DNA of 64,000 nt from Clostridium muellerianum (GCF_012926525.1 NZ_JABBNI010000018.1:1-64000); one strand, 5' to 3'; shown: positions 43,598-53,438, numbered from the stretch's first letter. Notes: generated by a model not told the origin, from the sequence alone. Numbers and translations are program-made.

Positions 43598-45943
43598 ATG
43601 TCAGGTCCTATAAACATAGGAGTAAGTATTCCTAGAAAGGAATCTTTAGATAAAGTTACAGGTGCAGCTAAATATACAGATGATACAATAATCCCTGGTA
43701 TGTTGCATGCAAAACTATTAACAAGTCCCTATGCACATGCAAATATAAAGTCAATAAATATAGAAGCAGCTTTAAAAGTAAAAGGAGTAAAATCCATAAT
43801 CACTGGAGATTATTGTAAAGCGTTGTTTGGTGCAAATGTTGAAGATAGACCGCCTATAGCAAAAGATAAGGTAAGATACTTTGGAGAACCTGTAGCAATG
43901 GTAGTAGCAAATAGTGAACAAGAAGCTGTGAACGCCATAGAACTTATTAAAGTGGAATATGAAAAGCTTCCTGTAGTAAACTCTGTTAATGAAGCTATTA
44001 AACCTGATGCACCTTTGATACACCCTGATTTATCTAAATATGCTTGTGTTGTTGATTTTGCAAATCCTAAAGAAAATAGTAATATTGCAACCCAGATAAA
44101 AATTCGTAAGGGTGATATGGCTAAAGCATGGTCAGAAAGCGATGTAGTGGTTGAGTCCAGTTTTACAATGCCTCAGGCAGATCACCTGGCTATGGAAACT
44201 CGAAATGCAAGGGCACAAGTATTACCTGATGGACGTGTTATTATATACACTTCTTCACAAGCACCTTTTCATGTAAAACAGATTATAAGCAAAAAATATA
44301 ATATTCCTGAAGGTAATTTGATAGTTCGGGTTCCTTTTGTAGGAGGAGGATTTGGTGGTAAAGCTTGTATACAATTAGAAACTTTAGCCTATTTAGCATC
44401 AAAGTCTGTAGGTGGTAAAATGGTTAAGATAGCAAATACAAGGGAAGAGGATATTAGAATGTCACCTTGTAAAATAGGATTAGAAGCAAGTCTTAAAATA
44501 GGTGCTGCTAAGGATGGAATGATAAAAGCATTAGAATGTACTTATTTGGTGGATTGTGGCGCTTACAGCGATACAGCACCAACAATGGCCAAAGCTATAG
44601 CAGTTAATTGTACAGGACCTTATAATATTGAAAATATTTATTGTGATTCGTTTTGTGTGTATACTAATCATACCTTCGCAACATCTTATAGAAGTTTTGG
44701 CCATGTATCTTTTACATTTTGTATTGAAAGATTACTTGATAAATTAGCAGCAGTTTTAGGAATGGATATGCTTGAATTAAGAATAAAAAATGCAATTTCT
44801 CCCGGAAACTTTTCGCCTACTCAGGTAAAAATAACTGAAAGCAATACAGGATGTTTGCAAAGATGTCTTAAAAAGCTAAAACAAGTTATTAATTGGAGGC
44901 CTGAAAATATAATTGAAGCTAATGGTGATATGGTTCACGCAAAAGGTATAAGTTGTTTTTGGAAAACCTCAGATTCCCCATCAAATGCTACTTCTGGAGT
45001 AATTTTAACATTTAACAAAGATGGGAGTATAAATTTAAATTGTGGTGCTGTAGAAATTGGTCCTGGTATGAAAACTACTGCAGCACAAATATTAGCTAAA
45101 AGAATGAATATGGATGTAAGTAGAATTCATGTGTTTATGGGAGTAGATACTGAAGTTTCACCTAGACACTGGAAGACGGTAGCCAGCATGACAACCTTTA
45201 TGGTAGGTAGAGCAGTTTTAAGAGCAGCAGAGGATTTAATAAAACAATTAACAAAGACAGCTTCCATAGCCATGAAATGTCCAGAAGAAGATTTAGAAGT
45301 ATCTAATGAAAAAGTTTTTTTAAAGGATGATCCAAGTATATATATAATTTTTAGAGATTTAGTATATGGTTTTTCATATGCTAATGGAATATCTATAGGA
45401 GATCAAATAATAGGCAGGGGTAGCTATGTAATGAGACATATAACAGAACTTAATAAAGAAACTGGAAAGGGAAAGCCTGGACCATCATGGACAGTAGGTG
45501 CACAGGCAGTTGAAATTGAATATAATCCTAAAAATTATAACTATAGAATTTTGAAAGCCGTTACCGTTATTGATGCTGGAAAAATAATTAATCCTAAAGC
45601 AGCAAAAGGATTAATAATGGGCGGTATGAGTATGGGACTTGGTTTAGCTAGTAGAGAAGAATTTTTATATGACGATGAAGGAATTCTACAAAATACAAGT
45701 TTGCGTATATATAAACCAATGCATTTTGGTGAGAATCCTGAATATATAGTGGATTTTATTGAAACTCCTCAAATTGATGGACCTTATGGAGCAAGAGGAT
45801 TAGGTGAACATGGAATTATAGGTATTCCAGCGGCTTTTGCTACAGCGTTATCATTAGCAGCAGAAAGTGACTTTCTTAAAATACCTATTACACCAGAAGT
45901 CATCTGGCAAGCTAAGACTGGAGGAAAATATGATACCCTTTGA
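43598..45943 (+). CDS. Molybdenum hydroxylase large subunit (xanthine dehydrogenase family)
   Basis: This 781-aa subunit binds the molybdopterin cofactor and hydroxylates a heterocycle, probably a purine. After the AldOxXdh N-terminal domain (PRKESLDKVTGAAKYTDD) come VPFVGGGFGGKACIQLE, YRSFGHVSFTFCIERLLD and the C-terminal DGPYGARGLGEHGIIG with the catalytic Glu. The ATG at 43598 follows AAGGAGGA; the longer ORF start has none. Its end overlaps the FAD subunit start by 14 nt. The nearby purine permease with its riboswitch points to xanthine or hypoxanthine as substrate, but nicotinate or another azaheterocycle is possible. Confidence 0.88.
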   Translation: MSGPINIGVSIPRKESLDKVTGAAKYTDDTIIPGMLHAKLLTSPYAHANIKSINIEAALKVKGVKSIITGDYCKALFGANVEDRPPIAKDKVRYFGEPVAMVVANSEQEAVNAIELIKVEYEKLPVVNSVNEAIKPDAPLIHPDLSKYACVVDFANPKENSNIATQIKIRKGDMAKAWSESDVVVESSFTMPQADHLAMETRNARAQVLPDGRVIIYTSSQAPFHVKQIISKKYNIPEGNLIVRVPFVGGGFGGKACIQLETLAYLASKSVGGKMVKIANTREEDIRMSPCKIGLEASLKIGAAKDGMIKALECTYLVDCGAYSDTAPTMAKAIAVNCTGPYNIENIYCDSFCVYTNHTFATSYRSFGHVSFTFCIERLLDKLAAVLGMDMLELRIKNAISPGNFSPTQVKITESNTGCLQRCLKKLKQVINWRPENIIEANGDMVHAKGISCFWKTSDSPSNATSGVILTFNKDGSINLNCGAVEIGPGMKTTAAQILAKRMNMDVSRIHVFMGVDTEVSPRHWKTVASMTTFMVGRAVLRAAEDLIKQLTKTASIAMKCPEEDLEVSNEKVFLKDDPSIYIIFRDLVYGFSYANGISIGDQIIGRGSYVMRHITELNKETGKGKPGPSWTVGAQAVEIEYNPKNYNYRILKAVTVIDAGKIINPKAAKGLIMGGMSMGLGLASREEFLYDDEGILQNTSLRIYKPMHFGENPEYIVDFIETPQIDGPYGARGLGEHGIIGIPAAFATALSLAAESDFLKIPITPEVIWQAKTGGKYDTL

Positions 45944-46766
45944 TTTTGAATACTATAAACCTGAATCCATAAACGAAGCTGTTACTTTATTTAGAGAATT
46001 ACAAAGTCATGGAAAAGAACCTAAATATTATGGTGGTGGAACAGAAATAATAAGTATGGCAAGAGTTAATAACATTTATACAGGAGCTGTAATTGATATA
46101 AAAGGGATACCTGAATGCAATATACATACGCTTCAAAATGATAGTTTGATTATTGGGTCAGCTGTTACACTTACAAGTATAGCAGAACAAGACTTTTTTC
46201 CGCTGCTCAGTTTAACAGTAAAAAGAATAGCTGATCACACTATACAGGATAAAATAACTTTAGGTGGAAACTTAGCAGGCACAATAATATATAGAGAAGC
46301 TGTACTTCCACTTTTATTAAGTAATAGTGGAGTAGTAATAGCTGGAAGCTGTGGTATAAGAAAAGTACCCATAATGGATATCTTCAATGAAAAAATTCAA
46401 ATTGATAATGGGGAGCTTATTGTACAAATAGAAGTAAAAAGAAGTTTTTTGGATATGCAACATTTACATGTTAAAAGAACTAAAAGTGATAAAATTGATT
46501 ATCCTTTGATAACCCTTGCAGCACTAAAGGATAACTACGCTATTAAAGTTGCATTTAGTGGACTATTTAAATATCCTTTTAGATCCTTCGCTGTGGAAAA
46601 TATAATCAACGATAAAGCGTTAAATGTAAATCAACGTATAAATAATATAATAAGTAGTATATCATCTAATATCTATAGTGATTTAAATGGGTCTTCAGAG
46701 TATAGAAAGTTTGTATTACAGAGTATGCTTTTAGAGACAATAGAAAAGCTTGAAGGGGGGACTTAA
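45930..46766 (+). CDS. Molybdenum hydroxylase FAD subunit
   Basis: This 278-aa FAD-binding subunit is of the CoxM/XdhB type: FDFEYYKPESINEAVTLF at the N-terminus, the FAD pyrophosphate-binding YYGGGTEII, DIKGIPE, IIGSAVTLTSIAEQ and KITLGGNLAG (Leu/Gly FAD loop). A C-terminal CO-dehydrogenase-type domain follows from about residue 170. I place the start at ATG 45930 because GGAGGA lies just upstream; it is inside the end of the large-subunit gene. It transfers electrons from the Fe-S subunit to its acceptor. The next gene follows the stop directly. Confidence 0.88.
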   Translation: MIPFDFEYYKPESINEAVTLFRELQSHGKEPKYYGGGTEIISMARVNNIYTGAVIDIKGIPECNIHTLQNDSLIIGSAVTLTSIAEQDFFPLLSLTVKRIADHTIQDKITLGGNLAGTIIYREAVLPLLLSNSGVVIAGSCGIRKVPIMDIFNEKIQIDNGELIVQIEVKRSFLDMQHLHVKRTKSDKIDYPLITLAALKDNYAIKVAFSGLFKYPFRSFAVENIINDKALNVNQRINNIISSISSNIYSDLNGSSEYRKFVLQSMLLETIEKLEGGT

Positions 46767-47240
46767 ATGCTGCAGGTTTTGGAAAAAGCAATAATTACAA
46801 TAAATGTCAATGATGAAGATGTAGAAGTAGTTGTTAAACCATCTGATATTTTATTAAATACTCTAAGGCTTCAACTTGGTCTTACAGGAGCAAAACCTGG
46901 TTGTGAAAATGGAGATTGTGGATCTTGCACAGTTCTTGTAGATGGATGGCCTATAAAATCTTGTTTAATGCTTACAGTTGAGGCAATTGGTAAAAAAATA
47001 ACTACTATAGAAGGTTTAAAAAATACTCCAATACAACAAGCCTTTGTTGATAATTTCAGCTTTCAATGTGGGTATTGCACATCAGGATTTTTAATGGTTT
47101 GTCATGCTTTAACTAATATTCATCCAGATGCAAATGATTATGTTATTGCAGAATGGCTTGAATCTAATGTGTGCAGGTGTACCGGTTATGAAGAAATTAA
47201 TAATGCTATTAAATCAGTGTTAAATACAGGTAAAAGTTAA
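46767..47240 (+). CDS. Molybdenum hydroxylase 2Fe-2S subunit
   Basis: This 157-aa subunit carries two [2Fe-2S] clusters: the plant-ferredoxin type (GCENGDCGSCTVLVDG... SCLM, about 45-70) and the helical type (QCGYCTSGFLM ... NVCRCTGYEEI, about 95-145). All eight cysteines are present. The ATG begins directly after the FAD-subunit stop (TAAATG), with GGGGGG as ribosome-binding site. The order large-FAD-FeS makes a complete heterotrimeric enzyme. The operon ends at repeat D2. Confidence 0.93.
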   Translation: MLQVLEKAIITINVNDEDVEVVVKPSDILLNTLRLQLGLTGAKPGCENGDCGSCTVLVDGWPIKSCLMLTVEAIGKKITTIEGLKNTPIQQAFVDNFSFQCGYCTSGFLMVCHALTNIHPDANDYVIAEWLESNVCRCTGYEEINNAIKSVLNTGKS

Positions 47241-47255
47241 ATTTTAGTGTAAAAG

Positions 47256-47330
47256 AGAGCTGGCGCACTAAGGAATTTACATACAATATATTGTAGTATT
47301 TGTCCTTAATGCGACAGCTCTATTATTTAT
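47256..47330 (+). repeat. Repeat family D, copy 2 (terminator-like hairpin)
   Basis: AGAGCTG (47256-47262) and CAGCTCT (47315-47321) close a hairpin whose arms CGCACTAAGGA and TCCTTAATGCG continue the pairing. The 3' arm (CTTAATGCGACAGCTC) resembles that of D1 (CTTAGTGCCACAGCCTC). It sits right after the hydroxylase operon. Confidence 0.7.
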
Positions 47331-47369
47331 TAAAAATAATCTCTTATTTTAAAAGTATGCTAATATTAA

Positions 47370-47531
47370 TAAGGCATATTCAAAAAATAACAAGTCAGTA
47401 TGTTAGTATATTTTGCGTCATACTGCGTCAACAGAACCCTTTGATAGAACAACTATCAGCGGAACCTGTTTCCTTGTCTGACACAAAATATACTAACATC
47501 TTTGACTTGCTATTTTCTTTCATATGCCTAA
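47370..47531. repeat. Repeat family B, copy 3
   Basis: A ~162-nt element with ends TAAGGCATATTC and TTTCTTTCATATGCCTA, inner arms CAGTATGTTAGTATATTTTG and CAAAATATACTAACATC, and the shared centre GCGGAACCTGTTTCCTTGTC. It separates the hydroxylase operon from the convergent permease. The 78-codon open frame here (47300-47536) is an artefact of the repeat. Confidence 0.82.
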
Positions 47532-47566
47532 TATAATTATCAATTATACTGAAACTAGTTTAAAAA

Positions 47567-48931
47567 TTAAGTTTCAGAACATTTGGGAGAAGGGTCTACA
47601 TCAGTATTAATGTTAGTTTGAGCATTTTTGTTTCCGTGATTTAAAAATGCATTTAATAGTACAGCAACAACTGATGCAGAAACTATACCACTACTGAATA
47701 TAGATTTAAAAATTGCTGGAGTGTGGTTAAGTAAATTAGGTGAACCTGTAATTCCGAGACCTATTCCAATAGAACAAGCAACAACAAGCATATTGCAATT
47801 GTTATTAAAGTCTACATCAGAAAGCATTTGTATACCAGCTACTGCAACCATTGCAAACATTATAGTTGTAGCTCCGCCTATAACAGGTTGAGGAATAATT
47901 GTAGCTATAGCTGCAAATTTTGGAATTAAACCAAGGCATACTAAAATGATACCCGAAGCAACTACAACAAAACGGCTTTTTACCTTGCTTAGTGATAAAA
48001 GACCAAGGTTTTGATTAAAAGTTGTGTAAGGGAAGGAATTAAAAATACCTCCTAAAATTGTAGCAATTCCTTCTGCTCTAAGACCACGTACAATATCTTT
48101 TTCGGAAATTTCTTTATCACAAACTCTTCCAATTCCAAGAAAAGTACCTGTTGATTCAATCATTACAGTTAACATAACAAAAGTCATCATAATTATTGAA
48201 CCGATATCGAATTTTGGTAAACCAAAAGTAAATGGATGTACAAAGCTTACCCATTTTGCATTTATAACTGGTGAGAAGTCTACTTTTCCCATAAAGGAGG
48301 CAACTATAGTACCTAAAATAATACCATTTAAAACAGAAATTGCTTGAAAAAATCCTTTGAAGAATTTGTTTGATAATAAAACAACAATCATTACAAATCC
48401 AGCTAATAAAAGATTAGATACACTTCCGAAGTCTTTGGCACCTGAACCACCACCAATACTAGTTATACCTACATTTATTAAAGAAAGCCCAATCATGGTA
48501 ACAACAGAACCTGTTACAACAGTAGGAAAAAATTTCAATATTTTACCGTACAGTGGTGCAATAAGCACAACAATAATTGCTGCTACGATTATGGAACCAT
48601 AAGCTGTTTGCATCCCTAAATTTTTACCTACGATTATAAGTGGACCAACAGCTGCAAAGGTACAACCCAATATTGCAGGTAGTCTAATACCAATGTTAGG
48701 ACCTATGCCAAGTGCTTGTATTAAAGTTGCAAGTCCGCAAGTAAATAAGTCAGCTGCAACTAAAAGTTCTAATTGCCAAGGTGTTAAACCTACTGCACCA
48801 CCTATAATTAATGGAACAGCTACAGCGCCTGCATACATAGCAAGTACATGCTGTAAACCTAAAGTAAACAGCTGAGGAGCAGGAAGAACTTCATTTACCT
48901 TATCAACTGTTTTTATCTTTTCATTTGTCAT
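47567..48931 (-). CDS. Purine (xanthine/uric acid) permease, NCS2 family
   Basis: This membrane symporter of 454 aa has ~14 predicted helices. Family features are PAPQLFTLGLQHVLAMYAGAV, ILGCTFAAVGPLI, the substrate-binding MIESTGTFLGIGRVC (central Glu) and GIFNSFPYTTFNQNLGL with the conserved Asn, then VIGGATTIMFAMVAVAGI. These fit the xanthine/urate (PbuX/PucK-like) branch rather than the uracil branch. Its leader contains a purine riboswitch and terminator, so expression should fall when guanine or a related purine is plentiful. The ATG follows AGGAGG with a slightly long spacer. It probably feeds the molybdenum hydroxylase encoded convergently. Confidence 0.9.
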   Translation of the reverse strand: MTNEKIKTVDKVNEVLPAPQLFTLGLQHVLAMYAGAVAVPLIIGGAVGLTPWQLELLVAADLFTCGLATLIQALGIGPNIGIRLPAILGCTFAAVGPLIIVGKNLGMQTAYGSIIVAAIIVVLIAPLYGKILKFFPTVVTGSVVTMIGLSLINVGITSIGGGSGAKDFGSVSNLLLAGFVMIVVLLSNKFFKGFFQAISVLNGIILGTIVASFMGKVDFSPVINAKWVSFVHPFTFGLPKFDIGSIIMMTFVMLTVMIESTGTFLGIGRVCDKEISEKDIVRGLRAEGIATILGGIFNSFPYTTFNQNLGLLSLSKVKSRFVVVASGIILVCLGLIPKFAAIATIIPQPVIGGATTIMFAMVAVAGIQMLSDVDFNNNCNMLVVACSIGIGLGITGSPNLLNHTPAIFKSIFSSGIVSASVVAVLLNAFLNHGNKNAQTNINTDVDPSPKCSET

Positions 48932-49103
48932 AATAAAAAAAACCTCCTAATAAAAATATGTAAGATAGTTGCTTGATCAGTTTCACAAGCTATGATTCGC
49001 CTTTATTAGGCTTTCATAATTTTCTCCGCCAAGGTATAACATAATTACACTATAGGGAGTTTTTTAACAATAGTAATTGAGTAGTTGATTTTAAATATAA
49101 AAT

Positions 49104-49148
49104 AAAAACTCCGCTGCAAATTCATGGTGAATCTGCAGTGGAGTTTAA
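49104..49148 (-). terminator. Riboswitch expression-platform terminator of the purine permease
   Basis: On the minus strand, AAACTCCACTGCAGATTC pairs with GAATTTGCAGCGGAGTTT and is followed by TTATTTTA. It lies ~55 nt after the aptamer and ~170 nt before the permease ATG, as expected for a transcriptional off-switch. Confidence 0.85.
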
Positions 49149-49202
49149 AAATAATCCTATTAAACATTTATAATTTAAAGGCATATAATTTTTTCCTCAG
49201 AT

Positions 49203-49276
49203 TCATCCATAGAAAGGAAATTTACGGTTTCCTAGTAGAGACTCCTAAACCTAAATTATTAGGATTATACGGATGA
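49203..49276 (-). promoter_or_regulatory. Purine (guanine-type) riboswitch aptamer
   Basis: On the minus strand P1 (TCATCC with GGATGA) closes a three-way junction with CGTATAATC, the GTCTCTAC junction strand, the AACCGTAAA loop and CTATGG, all diagnostic of purine riboswitches. The base pairing with the ligand (position 74 in xpt numbering) is C, in TTTCTATGG, which specifies guanine/hypoxanthine rather than adenine. The junction has C where most have U at one of the three T's (GTCTCTAC versus GTTTCTAC). It controls the downstream permease gene. Confidence 0.9.
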
Positions 49277-49472
49277 CTTATTCAATATTATGCACCTATG
49301 GTAACATAGTTTTAAAAAAATATCAATATATTTTGACCAATATCAATATAAATATTCGTATTTAATAGTACTTTTTTAAGATATATTAGAAAATAGTTCG
49401 TGATACGCCGAATTATAGCGTTTGCAATTAATTGGGTTTTATTGAGATGTGATAATAATGTAGTGTAAAAAT

Positions 49473-49792
49473 AATGTGACGCAAAGGTGCAGTATCAGTT
49501 TTGATTTTAACTTTTACTCCATGATATATGGTAAGTGTTTCATCACTGCTAAATGTTTTAATTATTCTAAAGCTCGAAATTTTTGAAAGCCTAAGAACTT
49601 TGTCAAACTCGGTTCCCTCAAACAAAACTAAAGTTCTAAGGCTTTCAAAAATTTTGAGCTAAGAATAATACTAAAACAATTTAGCTAAAGTGATGAAACA
49701 CTTACCATATATCATTACATAAAAGTTAAAATCAAAACTAGTAACTTCAGTTGTACATATTAATATTGATAATTTTATAATTTAGCCCTTAA
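49473..49792 (+). repeat. Repeat family A, copy 2 (~320-nt palindromic element)
   Basis: The second copy of the element at 20813-21137, same orientation, with shared blocks such as GATATATGGTAAGTGTTTCA, AACTCGGTTCCCTCAAACAA and GTTGTACATATTAAT. Both arms carry paired changes relative to copy 1 (CTCGAAATTTTTGAAAG and CTTTCAAAAATTTTGAG here), so the fold is kept. It is non-coding. Confidence 0.87.
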
Positions 49793-49898
49793 AAATTTAG
49801 ACGTAATACAGCTTAACGTTTATTCGGTTACTTGAGTCGCATTTTGCTTATGTTAACTCAAAATTTTGTATGTGAAAAGTTAAGTCCATTAAATGAAT

Positions 49899-49946
49899 AA
49901 AAGCTGTGAAATAAAGGTAGTAGTGCCTTTATATTCACAGCTTTTT
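49899..49946 (-). terminator. gltX terminator
   Basis: AAAAGCTGTGAATATAAAGG pairs with CCTTTATTTCACAGCTTTT (one mismatch) on the minus strand, followed by a T-rich run. Confidence 0.82.
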
Positions 49947-49968
49947 AAACTAAAAAATAAATATAGGT

Positions 49969-51423
49969 TTATTGTGCAGCTTTAAGTTTTTCGATACCTA
50001 CTTGAATTCTTCTTAAAGTTTCTTCTTTACCTATTATTTCAGCTATTTCATAAGCTCCACCTGGAGTGGATTTTTTACCTGAAACAGCAGTTCTTACAGG
50101 CCATAAGACTATACCATTTTTAACTCCAAGTTCAGCAACTAAATCCATACATACTTTTTCTATGTTTTCAAAAGTCCATGGAGTTAAAGCTTCAAATCTA
50201 GGTAGTATTTTTTCTAAAACATCTAATGAATTTTCATAATTTGTTTTCATTTTCTTGTGAACATAAAGCTCTGCTGAATGTTCTGGAAGAGCTTCGAAGA
50301 AGTCTACCATATCAGGTATTTCGTTTAATACTTCTACTCTTGTATGTAAAAGAGGGCTTATTTTAGTAAAATCTAAATTTTTAGTTATAGCCTTTTGATA
50401 ATAAGGAAGAGCTAATTTATGAAACTCTTCTAATGGAAGCTTCTTTATATATTCTCCATTCATCCATTTTAATTTTACATCATCAAATATAGCTGGTGAT
50501 TTGTTTATATTCTTATAATTGAATGTTTCTACTAACTCTTCAAGAGAGAATATTTCTTTTTCACCACCTGGATTCCAACCAAGTAAAGCTATGTAATTTA
50601 GTATAGCATCTTTTAAATAGCCTTTTGCCATTAAGTCTTCGAAGGAAGCATCTCCATTCCTTTTACTTAATTTGTGATGAGTATCCTTCATTATTGGAGG
50701 ACAGTGCACATATACTGGAACCTGCCAGCCAAAAGCTTCATATAATCTATTATATTTAGGTGATGATGATAAATATTCACTTCCACGAACTACATGAGTT
50801 ATTCCCATTAAGTGATCATCTACTACATTAGCAAAATTATATGTAGGGAATCCATCTGATTTTATAAGTATCATATCATCTAATTCTGAATTATCTACAG
50901 TTATGGTTCCGTAAATATCATCTTCAAAAGTTGTAGTACCTGTTGAGGGGTTATTCTGTCTTATAACATAAGGTATACCAGAAGCCAACTTTTCTTCTAT
51001 TTCTTCCTTAGATAAGCTAAGACAGTGTTTATCATATTTAGCAGCTGTATTATTAGTTTCAGCTTCTGCTCTTAAAGATTCCATTCTTTCTTTAGAACAG
51101 AAACAATAGTAAGCCTCACCTTTTTCGATTAATTGCTTAGCATATTCTATGTATATATTAGTTCTTTCACTTTGAACATAAGGACCTACTGGGCCGCCTA
51201 CATCTGGACCTTCATCATGTTTAAGTCCTGTAACTTTTAAGGTGTTATAAATTATATCTAGAGCTCCCTCTACAAATCTTTCTTGATCGGTATCTTCTAT
51301 TCTAAGTATAAAATCCCCATTTTCATGTTTTGTTATTAAGTAAGCATATAACGCTGTTCTTAAATTACCAACATGCATATATCCTGTTGGACTTGGGGCA
51401 AATCTTGTTCTAATTTTAGCCAT
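49969..51423 (-). CDS. gltX: Glutamyl-tRNA synthetase
   Basis: This class I synthetase (484 aa) charges tRNA-Glu. The HIGH-like motif is [27 protein letters not shown] follows, and the KMSKS-like motif is [15 protein letters not shown] Cys pair in [10 protein letters not shown] is part of the zinc-binding region. A helical anticodon-binding domain covers about 320-484. The start at 51423 has AGGAG 8 nt upstream; the GTG at 51432 overlaps this. The gene has a consensus promoter and a short leader containing a terminator-like hairpin, but no T-box landmark (TGGNACCGCG) was found. Confidence 0.94.
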   Translation of the reverse strand: MAKIRTRFAPSPTGYMHVGNLRTALYAYLITKHENGDFILRIEDTDQERFVEGALDIIYNTLKVTGLKHDEGPDVGGPVGPYVQSERTNIYIEYAKQLIEKGEAYYCFCSKERMESLRAEAETNNTAAKYDKHCLSLSKEEIEEKLASGIPYVIRQNNPSTGTTTFEDDIYGTITVDNSELDDMILIKSDGFPTYNFANVVDDHLMGITHVVRGSEYLSSSPKYNRLYEAFGWQVPVYVHCPPIMKDTHHKLSKRNGDASFEDLMAKGYLKDAILNYIALLGWNPGGEKEIFSLEELVETFNYKNINKSPAIFDDVKLKWMNGEYIKKLPLEEFHKLALPYYQKAITKNLDFTKISPLLHTRVEVLNEIPDMVDFFEALPEHSAELYVHKKMKTNYENSLDVLEKILPRFEALTPWTFENIEKVCMDLVAELGVKNGIVLWPVRTAVSGKKSTPGGAYEIAEIIGKEETLRRIQVGIEKLKAAQ

Positions 51424-51445
51424 TGTTACCACTCCTATATTTATT

Positions 51446-51480
51446 AAAATAAAAACCTCTCATCACAGAGACGAAAGGTG
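51446..51480 (-). promoter_or_regulatory. Terminator-like hairpin in the gltX leader
   Basis: On the minus strand, ACCTTTCGTC pairs with GATGAGAGGT (two G-U) and is followed by TTTTATTTT, between the promoter and the gltX start. It may attenuate gltX transcription. The leader is too short for a T-box. Confidence 0.55.
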
Positions 51481-51505
51481 ATTTGATACAATATTACTAC
51501 CTATA

Positions 51506-51534
51506 ATAATATAATAACTAACTATTGGTGTCAA
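51506..51534 (-). promoter_or_regulatory. gltX sigma-A promoter
   Basis: TTGACA (51529-51534), 17 nt, TATTAT (51506-51511), reading on the minus strand. The start would be ~75 nt upstream of the gltX ATG. Confidence 0.72.
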
Positions 51535-51987
51535 GGTACACAGGAAAAGCAAAACCAAAGTTAGATTTGGGAATAAATGGTATGTATAAATATTAATCAC
51601 TTAAAATAAGTGCATTATTATGTTATTGACAAAAGTTAAACAATTATATAAATACAAAAGTATGTATATGGTTAATGAAAGTCAAAAAATAAGCAAAATT
51701 TGGGAGGATACGACAAAAAAGTATAAGAGTACCGTTAAAATTAAATTTAAGATCTAAATTTGATTAAATTATATGTTATAAATACTTTAAAATAATATTG
51801 GGTTTTAGTATAATAAATATGTAACTGCAGTTTGTAATTTAAGTAAATATTAATCAATATTTAAATAGAATAATACAACTTAATAAAAATCTTAAATATA
51901 AATTTTACATAAAAACTTATGAATATTTAATGCATAAATTTTATATTATAAGTTGCAGACAAATTAAACTTGAAAGAGGAGATAATT
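51535..51987. other. Intergenic region between divergent gltX and the chemoreceptor
   Basis: About 450 nt, very AT-rich. I found no ORF, RNA or riboswitch. It should carry the chemoreceptor promoter, which I could not place. Confidence 0.45.
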
Positions 51988-53157
51988 ATGGAAATTAAAA
52001 GTAAAGTTTTATCGTTTTTTGTAGTGAGTTCTATAATTCCGTTTATGTTAATATTAACTTTAATTTATTTTGTAAACGGTACTTCAGGAAGCTATGATTT
52101 TAAATGGAAGATTTCAACTATTATTATTACCTTTTTGTCTGTTATTTTCATAATTTTAGCAATTTTTAAAGGTAAAAGTTTGATGGAAGCTGTAGAAACT
52201 ACTGATGAAAATAATGATGAAGAAAAATCTGATGAAGATGGTGATGTTGAGGTTAAAAGATCATACGAACAATTGCAATCTGTGATATCTGTATTTTCAG
52301 GCAGTTCTCAAGAAATGTTAGCTTCAGCTAATGAAGTTTCAAACTCAATACAACAAGTTGCTCAAGGTGCTAATGATCAATCTAATGATATTATAAAAAT
52401 AGTGGAGAATTTAACTAGTTTATCAAAAGAAACAGATATAGTTCAAGAAAAACTACTTGTAGTAAAGAAAAACACCAATGAAACTGAAACAAAAGCAGTA
52501 GAAGGTGAGGAAAAAATATATGAACTTATAGATTTTATTGTAAAGATAAAAGGTGCATTTGATGTAGTTTCGGAAAATATAAATAATTTATCTGCTACAG
52601 TGTCGGAAATAGGTAAAATTACAGATGTAATAAATGCTATATCAGAACAAACTAATCTTTTGGCTTTAAATGCATCGATAGAAGCAGCTAGGGCGGGAGA
52701 ACAAGGAAAAGGTTTTAGTGTAGTAGCAGAGGAAGTTAGAAAACTTGCAGAAGAATCTAAAGTTTCATCAAAGAAAATTATAAATCTTGTTAAGTCAATT
52801 TCTCAAGGAACAGAAAAGGTAATAGATAATTCAGGTAAGGTTGGAATACTTTTGGAGGATCAAGCAGTAATAGCTAATGATAGTATAATATCTTTTGAAG
52901 ATATTATAGGTTCGGTAAAAAGTATACCTGTACTTATAAAAGAAACAGAAGAATCTCTTAATAAGGTTTCACAAAATAATATTTCTGTTTTGGGTATGGT
53001 GAAAAATGTATCAGAAGTGGCAGAAGTGACTTCTGCAGCATCAGAAGAAATATCTGCATCCTGTGAAGATCTTTTATCCTCCTGTGAAGAGATTTCAGGG
53101 CTGTCTGTTAAATTAGAGAAAGAAGTAGAAGATTTGAAAAATAAAAAAGCATACTAA
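51988..53157 (+). CDS. Methyl-accepting chemotaxis protein with minimal external domain
   Basis: This 389-aa chemoreceptor signals to CheA/CheW. Two hydrophobic helices (about 8-28 and 42-64) flank only ~15 residues outside the membrane, so there is no room for a normal periplasmic sensor. A highly acidic linker ([14 protein letters not shown]) replaces HAMP. The signalling domain (about 100-385) is complete, with the conserved tip [26 protein letters not shown] and [13 protein letters not shown]. The start at 51988 follows GAGGAG; the TTG at 51970 precedes that site. It may sense membrane state or work with a cytoplasmic partner; this is inference. Confidence 0.9.
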   Translation: MEIKSKVLSFFVVSSIIPFMLILTLIYFVNGTSGSYDFKWKISTIIITFLSVIFIILAIFKGKSLMEAVETTDENNDEEKSDEDGDVEVKRSYEQLQSVISVFSGSSQEMLASANEVSNSIQQVAQGANDQSNDIIKIVENLTSLSKETDIVQEKLLVVKKNTNETETKAVEGEEKIYELIDFIVKIKGAFDVVSENINNLSATVSEIGKITDVINAISEQTNLLALNASIEAARAGEQGKGFSVVAEEVRKLAEESKVSSKKIINLVKSISQGTEKVIDNSGKVGILLEDQAVIANDSIISFEDIIGSVKSIPVLIKETEESLNKVSQNNISVLGMVKNVSEVAEVTSAASEEISASCEDLLSSCEEISGLSVKLEKEVEDLKNKKAY

Positions 53158-53438
53158 AAAGTAAAGCATATTTGGAATAAAGTAAAACACATTTGAATAC
53201 TAATATTAAGTACCTTGAAACCCAGCATTTTAAAAGTGCTGGGTAAAATTGTGTTTTATTGAAGTACTTATATAAGAATTGACTGGTTTGATTCAATTAA
53301 ATTAGTTTTTTATGTCATGGATACCTATTGTAATACTTAAGCTAAGCAAGATTCATTGATATTAAGATATACTATTGGAAAAAGGAGCTATAAAGTGAAA
53401 AATGCATAAAAAATAGCATAATTCAGGTGGGAGCAAAA

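Noticed and set aside
47300-47536. 78-aa open frame downstream of the molybdenum hydroxylase
   Set aside because: It is entirely within repeats D2 and B3; composition and position show a repeat artefact.
51433-51540. T-box riboswitch before gltX
   Set aside because: No TGGNACCGCG-like antiterminator sequence or specifier stem; the leader is only ~75 nt.
53220-53245. Hairpin ACCCAGCA...TGCTGGGT after the chemoreceptor as a terminator
   Set aside because: The stem is good but no T-run follows directly on the plus strand; left unassigned.
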